From Aquabacterium olei (GTDB taxonomy: Bacteria; Pseudomonadota; Gammaproteobacteria; Burkholderiales; Burkholderiaceae_C): a DNA stretch of 64,000 nt. Made by a program: the position numbers and the translations under genes. The stretch covers positions 1,178,001 to 1,242,000 of the forward strand of contig NZ_CP029210.1 in the NCBI RefSeq assembly GCF_003100395.1, in the 5' to 3' direction. Positions 9,198-16,561 of this stretch are shown one piece after another; within the stretch, counting starts at the first letter, position 1, and each line of letters opens with the position of its first letter. Under the pieces are notes generated by a model. That model searched no databases. It saw nothing but the letters and a program-made list of their open reading frames with translations, and was not told where the DNA came from.

Positions 9198-10862
9198 TCA
9201 GGGCGGCGACACGGCGAAACGACCGCTGGCGCCAAGGCACTCGCCCGTTCCGCTGCGCACACAGGCGGGCAGGACCAGCTGCTGGGGGGCCGTCCACGGT
9301 CCGATGAAGCCGTCCGGGTCGATGGCGCGATAGCGCACGTGAAGCAGCCCACCTTCCTGGGGTTTGGGCAGCACGATGCGGGCATCGCCACTGCGCTGCG
9401 TGGCTGCCAGCGACTGGAAGTCCGTGTCGCGCCCGAGTTGCAACTCGAACACCTGTCCCGGTTCGCCCTGCATTTGAAAGGCCAGGGTGTCGTCGGTGAC
9501 CTGGGGGGGCGGCAAGGCGGCGGGCTGGGGCCGCACCGAGAACCGTTGCGGATCACTCCAGGGCCCGCGATCGGAGCCCGCCGCCGTGGTCGCGACGCGC
9601 CAGTGATAGTCACCCGGCGGCAGGGGCACATCCAGCGAGGTCTCGGTCAGGTCATCGCGGTCGAGCAGCGGCGACTGGAAGTCGGCTGCGTTGGCCACCT
9701 GCACGCGATAGCGCCAGGCTTTCGGGTGGGCGGCCCATGCCAGCGGCACCGAGGCCGTCCGCCACTTCGAACCAGGCGCCGGCGTGGCCGCGATCGGCGC
9801 CTCGGGGCGAGCCTTCAACCTGAAGCGATGGATGGCGTCAGGGCTTTCCAGGCCTTGCGCGTCGATGGCGCGCGCGCGCAGCACGTAGTCGCCGTCAGGC
9901 AGATCGGCGAAACGCAGTTGAGGGGTGCTGCTCGTCACCTCGCCCCGGACGATCTGGAACTGCTCGTCTTCGGCCACCTGCCCCCGGTAGGCCACCGCCT
10001 GGGGCACCGAGGGCAACTGGAAGCGCACAAGGATGCGTTCCTGAAGCGCGGGCAGGCCTGCCATGTCCGGCGCCAGCGGCAGAGGGCGCGCTGCGGCCGG
10101 CGCCATGCCCGCCTGCGTCACGGTGCCGAACCCGGCGCGCACCAGGGTTTCGCCCCGACCACCCTGTACGGCAACGGCCCCGGTGAGGGTCTCGCCACGT
10201 GTCTGGCCGCGGGTCGCATCGGCGTCCACGCGGAACTCCGTGCCGCGCACGCCCAGCACGGCCTGCGGTGTCCTGACCTGGAAGCGCGGTTCGCCCCCTG
10301 TCATGTGGGTCACCAGCGCCTCGACACGGCCGCGAACGACCTCCCACACCGAGGCGAAGAAACCAGCCTGCTGGTACTGACGCGAGGTGTCGAGCCGCGC
10401 CTCGGTGTCGGCCTGGATGCGCAACACCGAGCCGTCGGCCAGCTTCACCGTGACATAACCATTGCTCGCTGTGCGCACCACGCTGCCCGGTGGCAAGGCA
10501 TCGCCCGGGCGGATGCTGCGCGGTGCGCCGTCCGGAGCCTGCAGGCTCGCGTCGCCCACAGCCGCCAGGACGGTGCCGTCGCGCGGCACGTGCTTCAGCA
10601 AGCTGACGGGGAAACGCAGGCGTGTGCCGACCGGAATGCGGCGCGGGGCCTCGATCCGGTTGAGCTCGGCCACCCGGCGCCAATCCTGCGGTCTGGCCAG
10701 CAGGCGCTCGCCGAGCGCGATGAGCGTGTCGCCTTCGCGCGTCTCATAGATCAGCGTGTCGGCAGTCGGGGCGGGTGAAGCGGCGTGGCCGCACGGGGCC
10801 AGCGCCAGAAGCATCGCCGCCAGCGTCAGGACCCGGCCGGGGAGGGGGTGGAAATACGCCAT
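9198..10862 (-). CDS. FecR/LysM-domain periplasmic protein
   Basis: 554-residue exported protein. A signal peptide covers about residues 1-27 (hydrophobic LTLAAMLLALAPCGHA). A LysM motif at about 40-90 (REGDTLIALGERLL) suggests peptidoglycan binding. A FecR domain follows at about 105-200 (VRTASNGYVTVKLADGS, VLGVRGTEFRVD). The last 280 residues look like two or three fibronectin III-type beta-sandwich segments. FecR-LysM proteins are often paired with CHASE2 signalling proteins in proteobacteria (family knowledge), and the kinase gene lies directly downstream. The signal sensed is unknown. Confidence 0.82.
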   Translation of the reverse strand: MAYFHPLPGRVLTLAAMLLALAPCGHAASPAPTADTLIYETREGDTLIALGERLLARPQDWRRVAELNRIEAPRRIPVGTRLRFPVSLLKHVPRDGTVLAAVGDASLQAPDGAPRSIRPGDALPPGSVVRTASNGYVTVKLADGSVLRIQADTEARLDTSRQYQQAGFFASVWEVVRGRVEALVTHMTGGEPRFQVRTPQAVLGVRGTEFRVDADATRGQTRGETLTGAVAVQGGRGETLVRAGFGTVTQAGMAPAAARPLPLAPDMAGLPALQERILVRFQLPSVPQAVAYRGQVAEDEQFQIVRGEVTSSTPQLRFADLPDGDYVLRARAIDAQGLESPDAIHRFRLKARPEAPIAATPAPGSKWRTASVPLAWAAHPKAWRYRVQVANAADFQSPLLDRDDLTETSLDVPLPPGDYHWRVATTAAGSDRGPWSDPQRFSVRPQPAALPPPQVTDDTLAFQMQGEPGQVFELQLGRDTDFQSLAATQRSGDARIVLPKPQEGGLLHVRYRAIDPDGFIGPWTAPQQLVLPACVRSGTGECLGASGRFAVSPP

Positions 10863-10892
10863 CTGGCGAGCTTAGCCGATGCCCGAAGGCGC

Positions 10893-11642
10893 TCAGGCCG
10901 GATTGGGCACGTCGATGAACACATGGGTGAGGTCGAAACGTTCACTCAGGTGGGTGCCGAGCGCCTGCACGCCGTATCGCTCGCTGGCGTGGTGGCCGCA
11001 CGAGAGAAAGGCCACCCCGGTCTCTCGCGCGTAGTGCGCCTGCGGCTCAGACACCTCGCCCGTCAGGAACACATCGGCGCCGGCGCCAATGGCATGCTCG
11101 AAGTAACCTTGCGCGCCCCCGCTGCACCATGCCACCCGGCGCAGCGGGCGCCCGTCGCCAGGCAGCACGACCGGCTCCCGGTCCAGCGCAGTCCTGACCC
11201 GGTTGGCCAGTCCGTCCAGCGTCAGACCTTCGGGCGCCGCGCCCAGGAAGCCCAGATCCTGATCGCCGAACCGGGCGTCGGACGCCAGGCCCAGCTTTTG
11301 CCCCCACTGGGCGTTGTTGCCCAGCTCGGGGTGGGCGTCCAGCGGCAGGTGGTAGGCGATGAGGTTGATGTCGTGCGCGAGCAGCTGGCCCAGGCGCTGC
11401 CGCATCCAGCCTGTCACGCGGCCGTCCTGGCCCCGCCAGAACAGCCCGTGGTGCACGAGGAGGGCGTCGGCACCTTCTGCAACGGCCGCTTCGATCAGCG
11501 CGAGGCTGGCCGTCACACCAGTGACCAGTTTGCGGATGGACGATCGCCCCTCGACTTGCAGCCCGTTCGGCCCATAATCCTTGAAACGGCCTGCGTCCAG
11601 CAGCATCTGGGTGTAGCTGACCATCGAGTCTCTGTCGATCAC
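10893..11642 (-). CDS. Nif3-like dinuclear metal centre hexameric protein
   Basis: 249-residue member of the NIF3/YbgI/DUF34 family, a hexameric protein with a dinuclear metal site and no settled function (GTP cyclohydrolase 1 type 2-like in older annotation). Seen: YGPNGLQVEG near the N-terminus, metal motif LLVHHGLFW, YHLPLDAH and the C-terminal GHHASERYG. A GTG start at 11642 is chosen because an AAAGGGA site lies just upstream and family members begin with about this many residues before DYCPNGLQ; an ATG lies six codons later. Only 29 bases separate it from the divergent protease gene. Confidence 0.85.
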   Translation of the reverse strand: MIDRDSMVSYTQMLLDAGRFKDYGPNGLQVEGRSSIRKLVTGVTASLALIEAAVAEGADALLVHHGLFWRGQDGRVTGWMRQRLGQLLAHDINLIAYHLPLDAHPELGNNAQWGQKLGLASDARFGDQDLGFLGAAPEGLTLDGLANRVRTALDREPVVLPGDGRPLRRVAWCSGGAQGYFEHAIGAGADVFLTGEVSEPQAHYARETGVAFLSCGHHASERYGVQALGTHLSERFDLTHVFIDVPNPA

Positions 11643-11671
11643 GGCAGTCCCTTTCTGGACGGTGATGTTGA

Positions 11672-12838
11672 ATGCGTAGAACCTGGCTGATTTTCTCCCA
11701 GACCGTGACGGTCGCCGTGGCAGTGCTGTTCGTGCTGTCCACGTTCAAGCCCCAGTGGATCCAGTCTCTGACCTGGCGCCAGGGCCTGCCTTCGCCCACG
11801 GTGCTGTCGGCACCCACGGCCCGGTCGACCGGTAAGGCACCGCCGGGTGGCTTTGCCGATGCGGCACGTCGCGCGGCGCCCACCGTGGTGAGCGTCATCA
11901 CCAGCAACTCGGGCGCGCGCCACCCGCACAGCCGGGATCCGTGGTTCCGTTACTTCTTCGGCGATCAGGAAAGCCAGCCGCAGTCGGGCGTGGGCTCGGG
12001 CGTCATCGTGTCGCCGGAAGGCTACGTGCTCACGAACAACCACGTGATCGACCGCATGGAAGACATCGAGGTCATGCTGGTCGATGGGCGCAAGGCCCGC
12101 GCCAAGGTCATCGGTACCGATCCGGATACCGACCTGGCCGTGCTCAAGGTCAATCTCGACCGACTGCCGTTCATCGCCTTCGGCAACTCGGATGAGCTGC
12201 AGGTGGGCGATGCGGTGTTGGCCATCGGCAACCCCTTTGGCGTCGGGCAGACCGTCACCTCGGGCATCGTCAGTGCACTCGGCCGCAACCAGCTGGGCAT
12301 CAACACCTTCGAGAACTTCATCCAGACGGATGCTGCCATCAACCCGGGTAACTCGGGCGGAGCGCTGGTCGACGGGGGGGGCAACCTGATCGGCATCAAC
12401 ACCGCCATCTACTCGCGCTCGGGAGGCAATATGGGCATCGGGTTCGCGATCCCGGTCTCCACGGCCCGCCAGGTGCTCGACAGCCTGATTCAGGAAGGTC
12501 AGGTCACACGTGGCTGGATCGGCGTCGAACCGCGCGACCTGACGCCCGAGATCGCCGAGACCTTCAACCTGCCGGTGCGTGACGGTGTGCTGATCACCGG
12601 GGTGCTGCAGAACGGCCCCGCCGCGCAGGGCGGCCTGCGTCCCGGCGACGTCGTGCTGAAGGTGGGCAAGACCGGAGTGGCCAACACCGCCCAGCTGCTC
12701 AATGCCGTGGCGGCGCTCAAGCCGGGTCAGGCCGCACCGGTGGAGGTGTTGCGTGAAGGGCAGGTGGCCAAGCTCACCGTGGTGCCCGCGCGCAGACCGA
12801 AGCAGCCGCTGCGCCCGCAGGAAGACGACGAAGATTGA
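11672..12838 (+). CDS. DegS/HtrA-type serine protease with one PDZ domain
   Basis: 388-residue membrane-anchored periplasmic protease. An N-terminal hydrophobic helix (about residues 5-23) anchors it. The trypsin-like domain has the full catalytic triad: His124 (NNHVID), Asp154 (DTDLAVLK) and Ser228 (NPGNSGGAL). A single PDZ domain covers about residues 275-370. One PDZ plus a membrane anchor resembles DegS/AlgW rather than two-PDZ DegP. These proteins handle envelope stress or cleave anti-sigma factors; the substrate here is unknown. It faces tatC across a shared terminator, an arrangement common near tatABC in Burkholderiales. Confidence 0.9.
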   Translation: MRRTWLIFSQTVTVAVAVLFVLSTFKPQWIQSLTWRQGLPSPTVLSAPTARSTGKAPPGGFADAARRAAPTVVSVITSNSGARHPHSRDPWFRYFFGDQESQPQSGVGSGVIVSPEGYVLTNNHVIDRMEDIEVMLVDGRKARAKVIGTDPDTDLAVLKVNLDRLPFIAFGNSDELQVGDAVLAIGNPFGVGQTVTSGIVSALGRNQLGINTFENFIQTDAAINPGNSGGALVDGGGNLIGINTAIYSRSGGNMGIGFAIPVSTARQVLDSLIQEGQVTRGWIGVEPRDLTPEIAETFNLPVRDGVLITGVLQNGPAAQGGLRPGDVVLKVGKTGVANTAQLLNAVAALKPGQAAPVEVLREGQVAKLTVVPARRPKQPLRPQEDDED

Positions 12839-12840
12839 AC

Positions 12841-12864
12841 AAAGGGCCCCTCGGGGCCCTTTTT
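12841..12864. terminator. Bidirectional intrinsic terminator between the protease gene and tatC
   Basis: Stem AAAGGGCCCC/GGGGCCCTTT with a two-base apex (four in practice) and a T run (12860-12864) on the plus strand and an A run giving T's on the minus strand. It lies between two convergent genes and can serve both. Confidence 0.85.
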
Positions 12865-12886
12865 CATCACCACGCCGAAAGGGGCG

Positions 12887-13696
12887 TCACGCGGAAGGGG
12901 GTTCTGACGAAGAGGCGCCGGCGGCGTCGGCGTCGGGTGCCTGCGTGTGCTTGACGAACAGGATCGCGCCCCAGATGCCGAGTTCATACAGCAGGCACAT
13001 CGGGATGGCGAGCGCCAGCTGCGACACCACATCGGGCGGCGTCACCACCGCGGCAATCACGAAGGCGATGACGATGAAGTAGCTGCGGAAAGCGCGCAGC
13101 TTCTCGATCGTGACCATGCCCATGCGGGCGAGGATGATCAGCACCACCGGCACCTCGAACGCTGCGCCGAATGCCAGGAACATGTTGAGCACGAAGCTCA
13201 GGTAGGCCTCGATGTCCGGCGCCGCGGTGATGCTCTTGGGGGCAAAACTCTGGATGAACTTGAAGACCTGCCCGAACACGAAGAAGTAGCAGAACGCCAC
13301 GCCGATGAAGAACAGCACCGTGCTGGTGATGATCAACGGGTACACCAGGCGCTTCTCGTGTGTGTAGAGACCGGGCGCCACAAAAGCCCAGATCTGGAAC
13401 AGCACGACCGGCAGGGCCAGCATCAGGGCTGCCAGCATCGTCACCTTGATCGGCACCATGAAGGGCGAGATCGGGTTGGTGGCGATCAGCGTGGCGCCCT
13501 TGGGCAGGTGCGACACGAGCGGCGCCGCCAGCAGATCGTACAGACCCGAGGGCGAGGGGTAGATGGCCAGCACGGCAAAGGCAATGCCCACCGCGATCAC
13601 GCACCGGATGAGCCGGTCGCGCAGTTCGATCAGGTGGGAGACAAACGGCTGCTCGGCGCCCGTGGGCTCTTCCGGGCGTTGGGAGGGGTCACTCAC
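12887..13696 (-). CDS. tatC: Sec-independent protein translocase TatC
   Basis: Polytopic inner-membrane core of the twin-arginine translocase that recognises RR signal peptides; 269 residues with six predicted helices. The family start SHLIELRDRLIR and the conserved FxxxE-type region near AFGAAFEVPVV are visible. The start is GTG at 13696, six bases after the tatB stop; no internal ATG fits the family N-terminus. It closes hisI-hisE-tatA-tatB-tatC. A likely client is the Rieske protein encoded at 19.4 kb, which has an RR signal. Confidence 0.95.
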   Translation of the reverse strand: MSDPSQRPEEPTGAEQPFVSHLIELRDRLIRCVIAVGIAFAVLAIYPSPSGLYDLLAAPLVSHLPKGATLIATNPISPFMVPIKVTMLAALMLALPVVLFQIWAFVAPGLYTHEKRLVYPLIITSTVLFFIGVAFCYFFVFGQVFKFIQSFAPKSITAAPDIEAYLSFVLNMFLAFGAAFEVPVVLIILARMGMVTIEKLRAFRSYFIVIAFVIAAVVTPPDVVSQLALAIPMCLLYELGIWGAILFVKHTQAPDADAAGASSSEPPSA

Positions 13697-13702
13697 GGTG
13701 AA

Positions 13703-14197
13703 TCACGGATGGCGAGAGGCGCCCGAAGCGGGACGGAAGCGCGCCACGCGGGCCGCGCCAGACTGCACGTGACGGCGGACGCCGTGACGCTGCTTGTACC
13801 AGAGGGGCGTGGCGCCGCGCTTGAGGCGCCAGTTCTTGCGCACGGGCACCGGGTTGCCGTAGTAGGGCGTGTGCGTCAGGTCGTTGTAGAAGCTGCCACC
13901 TGCTGACGATGCTTCGTTGACGTCCTGCCCCGACAGGGCCTGGGTGGCCTCGTTGAGACCTTGCTGAACCTGGCTGCCCAGATCGCGCGCCGCGTCGCTG
14001 ATGTCGGTCTGCATCTTGCGCAGTTCCTCGACCTCGATGGAGCGGTTGACTTCGCTCTGGACCTGCTGGACGTAGCGCTGCGCCTTGCCGAGCAGCACGC
14101 CGACCGTGCGTGCGACACGGGGCAGACGCTCCGGGCCGAGCACGATCAGCGCCACAGCCCCGATCAACGCGATCTTGTCGATGCCGAAATCAATCAT
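13703..14197 (-). CDS. tatB: Sec-independent protein translocase TatB
   Basis: 164-residue TatB: N-terminal membrane helix (MIDFGIDKIALIGAVAL), the GPERLP hinge, an amphipathic helix (about 25-70) and a long basic tail ending in VQSGAARVARF, as seen in Burkholderiales TatB. It forms the receptor complex with TatC. It lies 51 bases after tatA. Confidence 0.93.
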   Translation of the reverse strand: MIDFGIDKIALIGAVALIVLGPERLPRVARTVGVLLGKAQRYVQQVQSEVNRSIEVEELRKMQTDISDAARDLGSQVQQGLNEATQALSGQDVNEASSAGGSFYNDLTHTPYYGNPVPVRKNWRLKRGATPLWYKQRHGVRRHVQSGAARVARFRPASGASRHP

Positions 14198-14248
14198 GGC
14201 GCGGAACCCCGGCCGCCTTCAGCAGGCGGCCACCGCGGGGTGTGAAGA

Positions 14249-14476
14249 TCACGACTTGGTCTTGGCGTCAACGTCGACCGTGTTGGCGTCGGTGCGGTGG
14301 GCGCCGGTCACCTGCTGCGGAGGCTGCTCGGGGCTGCCGCCGTCCTTCATGCCGTCCTTGAAGCCCTTCACGGCGGAGCCGAGGTCGCTGCCGACATTCT
14401 TGAGTTTCTTGGTGCCAAACACCATCACCACGATCACCAGCACGATCAACCAGTGCCAGATGCTGAATGAACCCAT
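14249..14476 (-). CDS. tatA: Sec-independent protein translocase TatA
   Basis: 75-residue pore-forming Tat subunit: one membrane helix ([18 protein letters not shown]) followed by the amphipathic helix [15 protein letters not shown] and a polar tail. A GGAGAG ribosome site precedes the ATG. The spacer to hisE (14477-14613) holds no gene; many relatives carry a HIT-family gene there, which is absent here. Confidence 0.95.
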   Translation of the reverse strand: MGSFSIWHWLIVLVIVVMVFGTKKLKNVGSDLGSAVKGFKDGMKDGGSPEQPPQQVTGAHRTDANTVDVDAKTKS

Positions 14477-14613
14477 GTTCTCTCTCCAAAGCGGCGTCAG
14501 GCCGCAACGACTACAGGAAAAATGACGCTCCGCGGCTGAACCGGGGCACCGTACATGCGCGAATGGTAGACCTGCAGGCTGTCAACTGTATGACGACAGC
14601 ACCTCAGCATCAC

Positions 14614-14994
14614 TCACACCACAGGTTTGTTGGCGGGAGCCGACCGCCGCGCGAACTCTTCCAGGCCGGAAAGCCCTTCGCGCCGCGCCAGCTCGGCCAC
14701 CACATCCTGCGGGCCGAGTCCGAGGTGGGCCATCGCCACCATCGAGTGAAACCACAGGTCGGCCAGCTCACCCACCAACGCCTGGCGTGCCGCGGCCGAT
14801 TCCGGTGCGGCGGCCAGATCCTTCGCGGCCAGGACGGTTTCGGTGGCTTCCTCACCCACCTTCTTCAAAATGGTGTCGGTGCCCTTGTGAAACAAGCGGG
14901 CCACATAACTTTTTTCCGGGTCACCCCCCTTTCGGGAGGCGATCACGTCGGCCACGCGGGCCAGTACGTCGAGGTGGTCGGGGGTGTCGCTCAT
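14614..14994 (-). CDS. hisE: Phosphoribosyl-ATP pyrophosphohydrolase
   Basis: Second step of histidine synthesis: hydrolyses PR-ATP to PR-AMP and pyrophosphate. 126 residues, all-alpha MazG-like fold, with the helix motif [15 protein letters not shown] and [13 protein letters not shown] carrying the metal-binding acidic residues. Start ATG 14994 (MSDTPDHLD) begins 8 bases after the hisI stop. It is separated from the main his operon by about 9 kb and lies on the opposite strand. Confidence 0.95.
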   Translation of the reverse strand: MSDTPDHLDVLARVADVIASRKGGDPEKSYVARLFHKGTDTILKKVGEEATETVLAAKDLAAAPESAAARQALVGELADLWFHSMVAMAHLGLGPQDVVAELARREGLSGLEEFARRSAPANKPVV

Positions 14995-15002
14995 GGTGGC
15001 GC

Positions 15003-15392
15003 TCACTTGTAAATCTGGCCCGGGTCTTTCAGCACCGGTTCGGTGCTCACCCACTGGCCGTTCTCGTACTTCTGGAAAAAGCAGCTGTGCCGGCCGGTAT
15101 GGCAGGCGATGCCGGGCTCGTGTCCCAGCTGCGTCACCTGCAGCAGCACCACATCGTTGTCGCAGTCGAGGCGGATCGCGTGCACCTTCTGGATGTGCCC
15201 CGATTCCTCGCCCTTGTGCCAGAGCTTGCTTCGTGAGCGGCTGAAATACACCGCTTCACCGAGTTCGGCTGTCTTGGCAAGTGCGTCCCGGTTCATCCAG
15301 GCAAACATCAGCACGTCGCCGGTCTGAGCTTCCTGCGCAATCACGGGCACCAGGCCCTTGTCATCCCAACGGATGTCGTCCAACCAATTCAT
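15003..15392 (-). CDS. hisI: Phosphoribosyl-AMP cyclohydrolase
   Basis: Third step of histidine synthesis (opens the adenine ring of PR-AMP). 129 residues, monofunctional. Metal site is visible: DCDND for magnesium and three zinc cysteines, one in LDCDND, one in PGIACHTG and one in RHSCFF. The ATG at 15392 matches the family start ([10 protein letters not shown]). It is the first gene of the minus-strand hisI-hisE-tatABC group, so it must use its own promoter in the 88-base gap shared with divergent pdxA. Confidence 0.96.
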   Translation of the reverse strand: MNWLDDIRWDDKGLVPVIAQEAQTGDVLMFAWMNRDALAKTAELGEAVYFSRSRSKLWHKGEESGHIQKVHAIRLDCDNDVVLLQVTQLGHEPGIACHTGRHSCFFQKYENGQWVSTEPVLKDPGQIYK

Positions 15393-15480
15393 AGGCTGGC
15401 AGTGTAGCAATCGCAGGGCCAGCCCTGGGGTTTCCCCGCTGACAATATCGTGTGTCATCCACCTTTGCTCAAACTGCGCC

Positions 15481-16557
15481 ATGACCACCTCCCCGCACTC
15501 CGCTTCTCCCGACGCCGGGACACCCGTGCATCTGGCCATCACGATGGGGGACGCCTGTGGGATCGGACCGGAGATCATCGCGCGCTGGTGGGTCGACCAG
15601 GTTCGGCCCTCGGCGGTCGTGATCGGGGATCCGGCCGTGATGACGCGGGCGATCGGCTGGGTGGCGCCGGGCCGCGTGGCGGTACAGGCCTTGTCCTCGC
15701 CGCACGAGGCGTGGGCCTTGCCGGCCGGCACGATGGGCGTCTGGGCGCCGCCCGGCATGCCGGCCGACCTGGTGGCTGCGCCCGTCGGGCAGGTTGACGA
15801 GCGGGCAGGGCGGGCGGCGGCCGCGTGCATCCGTGAGGCCGTTCGCCTGGCGCGAAGCGGGGAAGTCGACGCGATCGTGACCGCGCCGCTGCACAAGGAA
15901 GCGCTCGCGTTGGCCGGCGAGCCTTACCCGGGCCACACCGAGCTTCTGCAGGCGGAGGGTGCGGCGCCGGGAGAGCCGCCGGCGCCCGTCCGCATGATGC
16001 TGGCCAATGACCAGCTCAAGACCGTGCTGGTCACCATTCATGTGGCCCTGCGCCGCGCCATCGAACAGGTGACGCTGCCTGCGGTGCTCGAGACCCTGCG
16101 CATCACCCACCGGGCCGCGGCCACCTGGGGTGTGGCGTCGCCCCGCATCGCTGTGGCCGGGTTGAACCCGCACGCGGGCGAGGGCGGCCTGTTCGGCGAC
16201 GAAGAACTCACCATCATCGGTCCGGCCATCGAGGCAGCCCGGGCCGAGGGCATCGACGCGCATGGGCCGGTCGCACCCGACACCGTCTTCATGCGTGCCC
16301 GCCACGATCCCCCGGCCCATCCGGGTGAGTTCGACGTGGTGGTCGCGATGTACCACGACCAGGGCCTGATTCCGGTCAAGTACATGGGGCTCGATCAGGG
16401 CGTGAACGTGACACTGGGGCTGCCTTTCGTGCGGACCAGCCCGGACCATGGCACCGCCTTCGACATTGCCGGAACGGGGCAGGCCGATGCCAGCAGTTTT
16501 GCTCAGGCCGCCGCCATGGCGCGCCGCATGGTGGCCGGCCGAAGGGCCGCGCGCTGA
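15481..16557 (+). CDS. pdxA: 4-Hydroxythreonine-4-phosphate dehydrogenase family (PdxA)
   Basis: 358-residue metal-dependent dehydrogenase/decarboxylase of the PdxA family; in vitamin B6 synthesis it oxidises 4-phosphohydroxy-threonine. The three metal-binding histidines are present in [17 protein letters not shown] and [10 protein letters not shown]. The N-terminal family motif reads [13 protein letters not shown] instead of the usual ITMGDPAGIGPEI. ATG 15481 is the start that aligns with the family. Related enzymes act on diol or tetronate substrates, so the B6 role is likely but not certain. Divergent from hisI. Confidence 0.82.
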   Translation: MTTSPHSASPDAGTPVHLAITMGDACGIGPEIIARWWVDQVRPSAVVIGDPAVMTRAIGWVAPGRVAVQALSSPHEAWALPAGTMGVWAPPGMPADLVAAPVGQVDERAGRAAAACIREAVRLARSGEVDAIVTAPLHKEALALAGEPYPGHTELLQAEGAAPGEPPAPVRMMLANDQLKTVLVTIHVALRRAIEQVTLPAVLETLRITHRAAATWGVASPRIAVAGLNPHAGEGGLFGDEELTIIGPAIEAARAEGIDAHGPVAPDTVFMRARHDPPAHPGEFDVVVAMYHDQGLIPVKYMGLDQGVNVTLGLPFVRTSPDHGTAFDIAGTGQADASSFAQAAAMARRMVAGRRAAR

Positions 16558-16561
16558 GCCC

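Noticed and set aside
8247..10778. Long open frame (about 840 codons) on the plus strand across the kinase and FecR genes
   Set aside because: Antisense shadow of two recognisable genes; low-complexity translation, no domain.
14477..14613. Expected HIT-family gene between hisE and tatA
   Set aside because: Only 137 bases are present and no frame encodes a HIT protein; it is absent, not broken.
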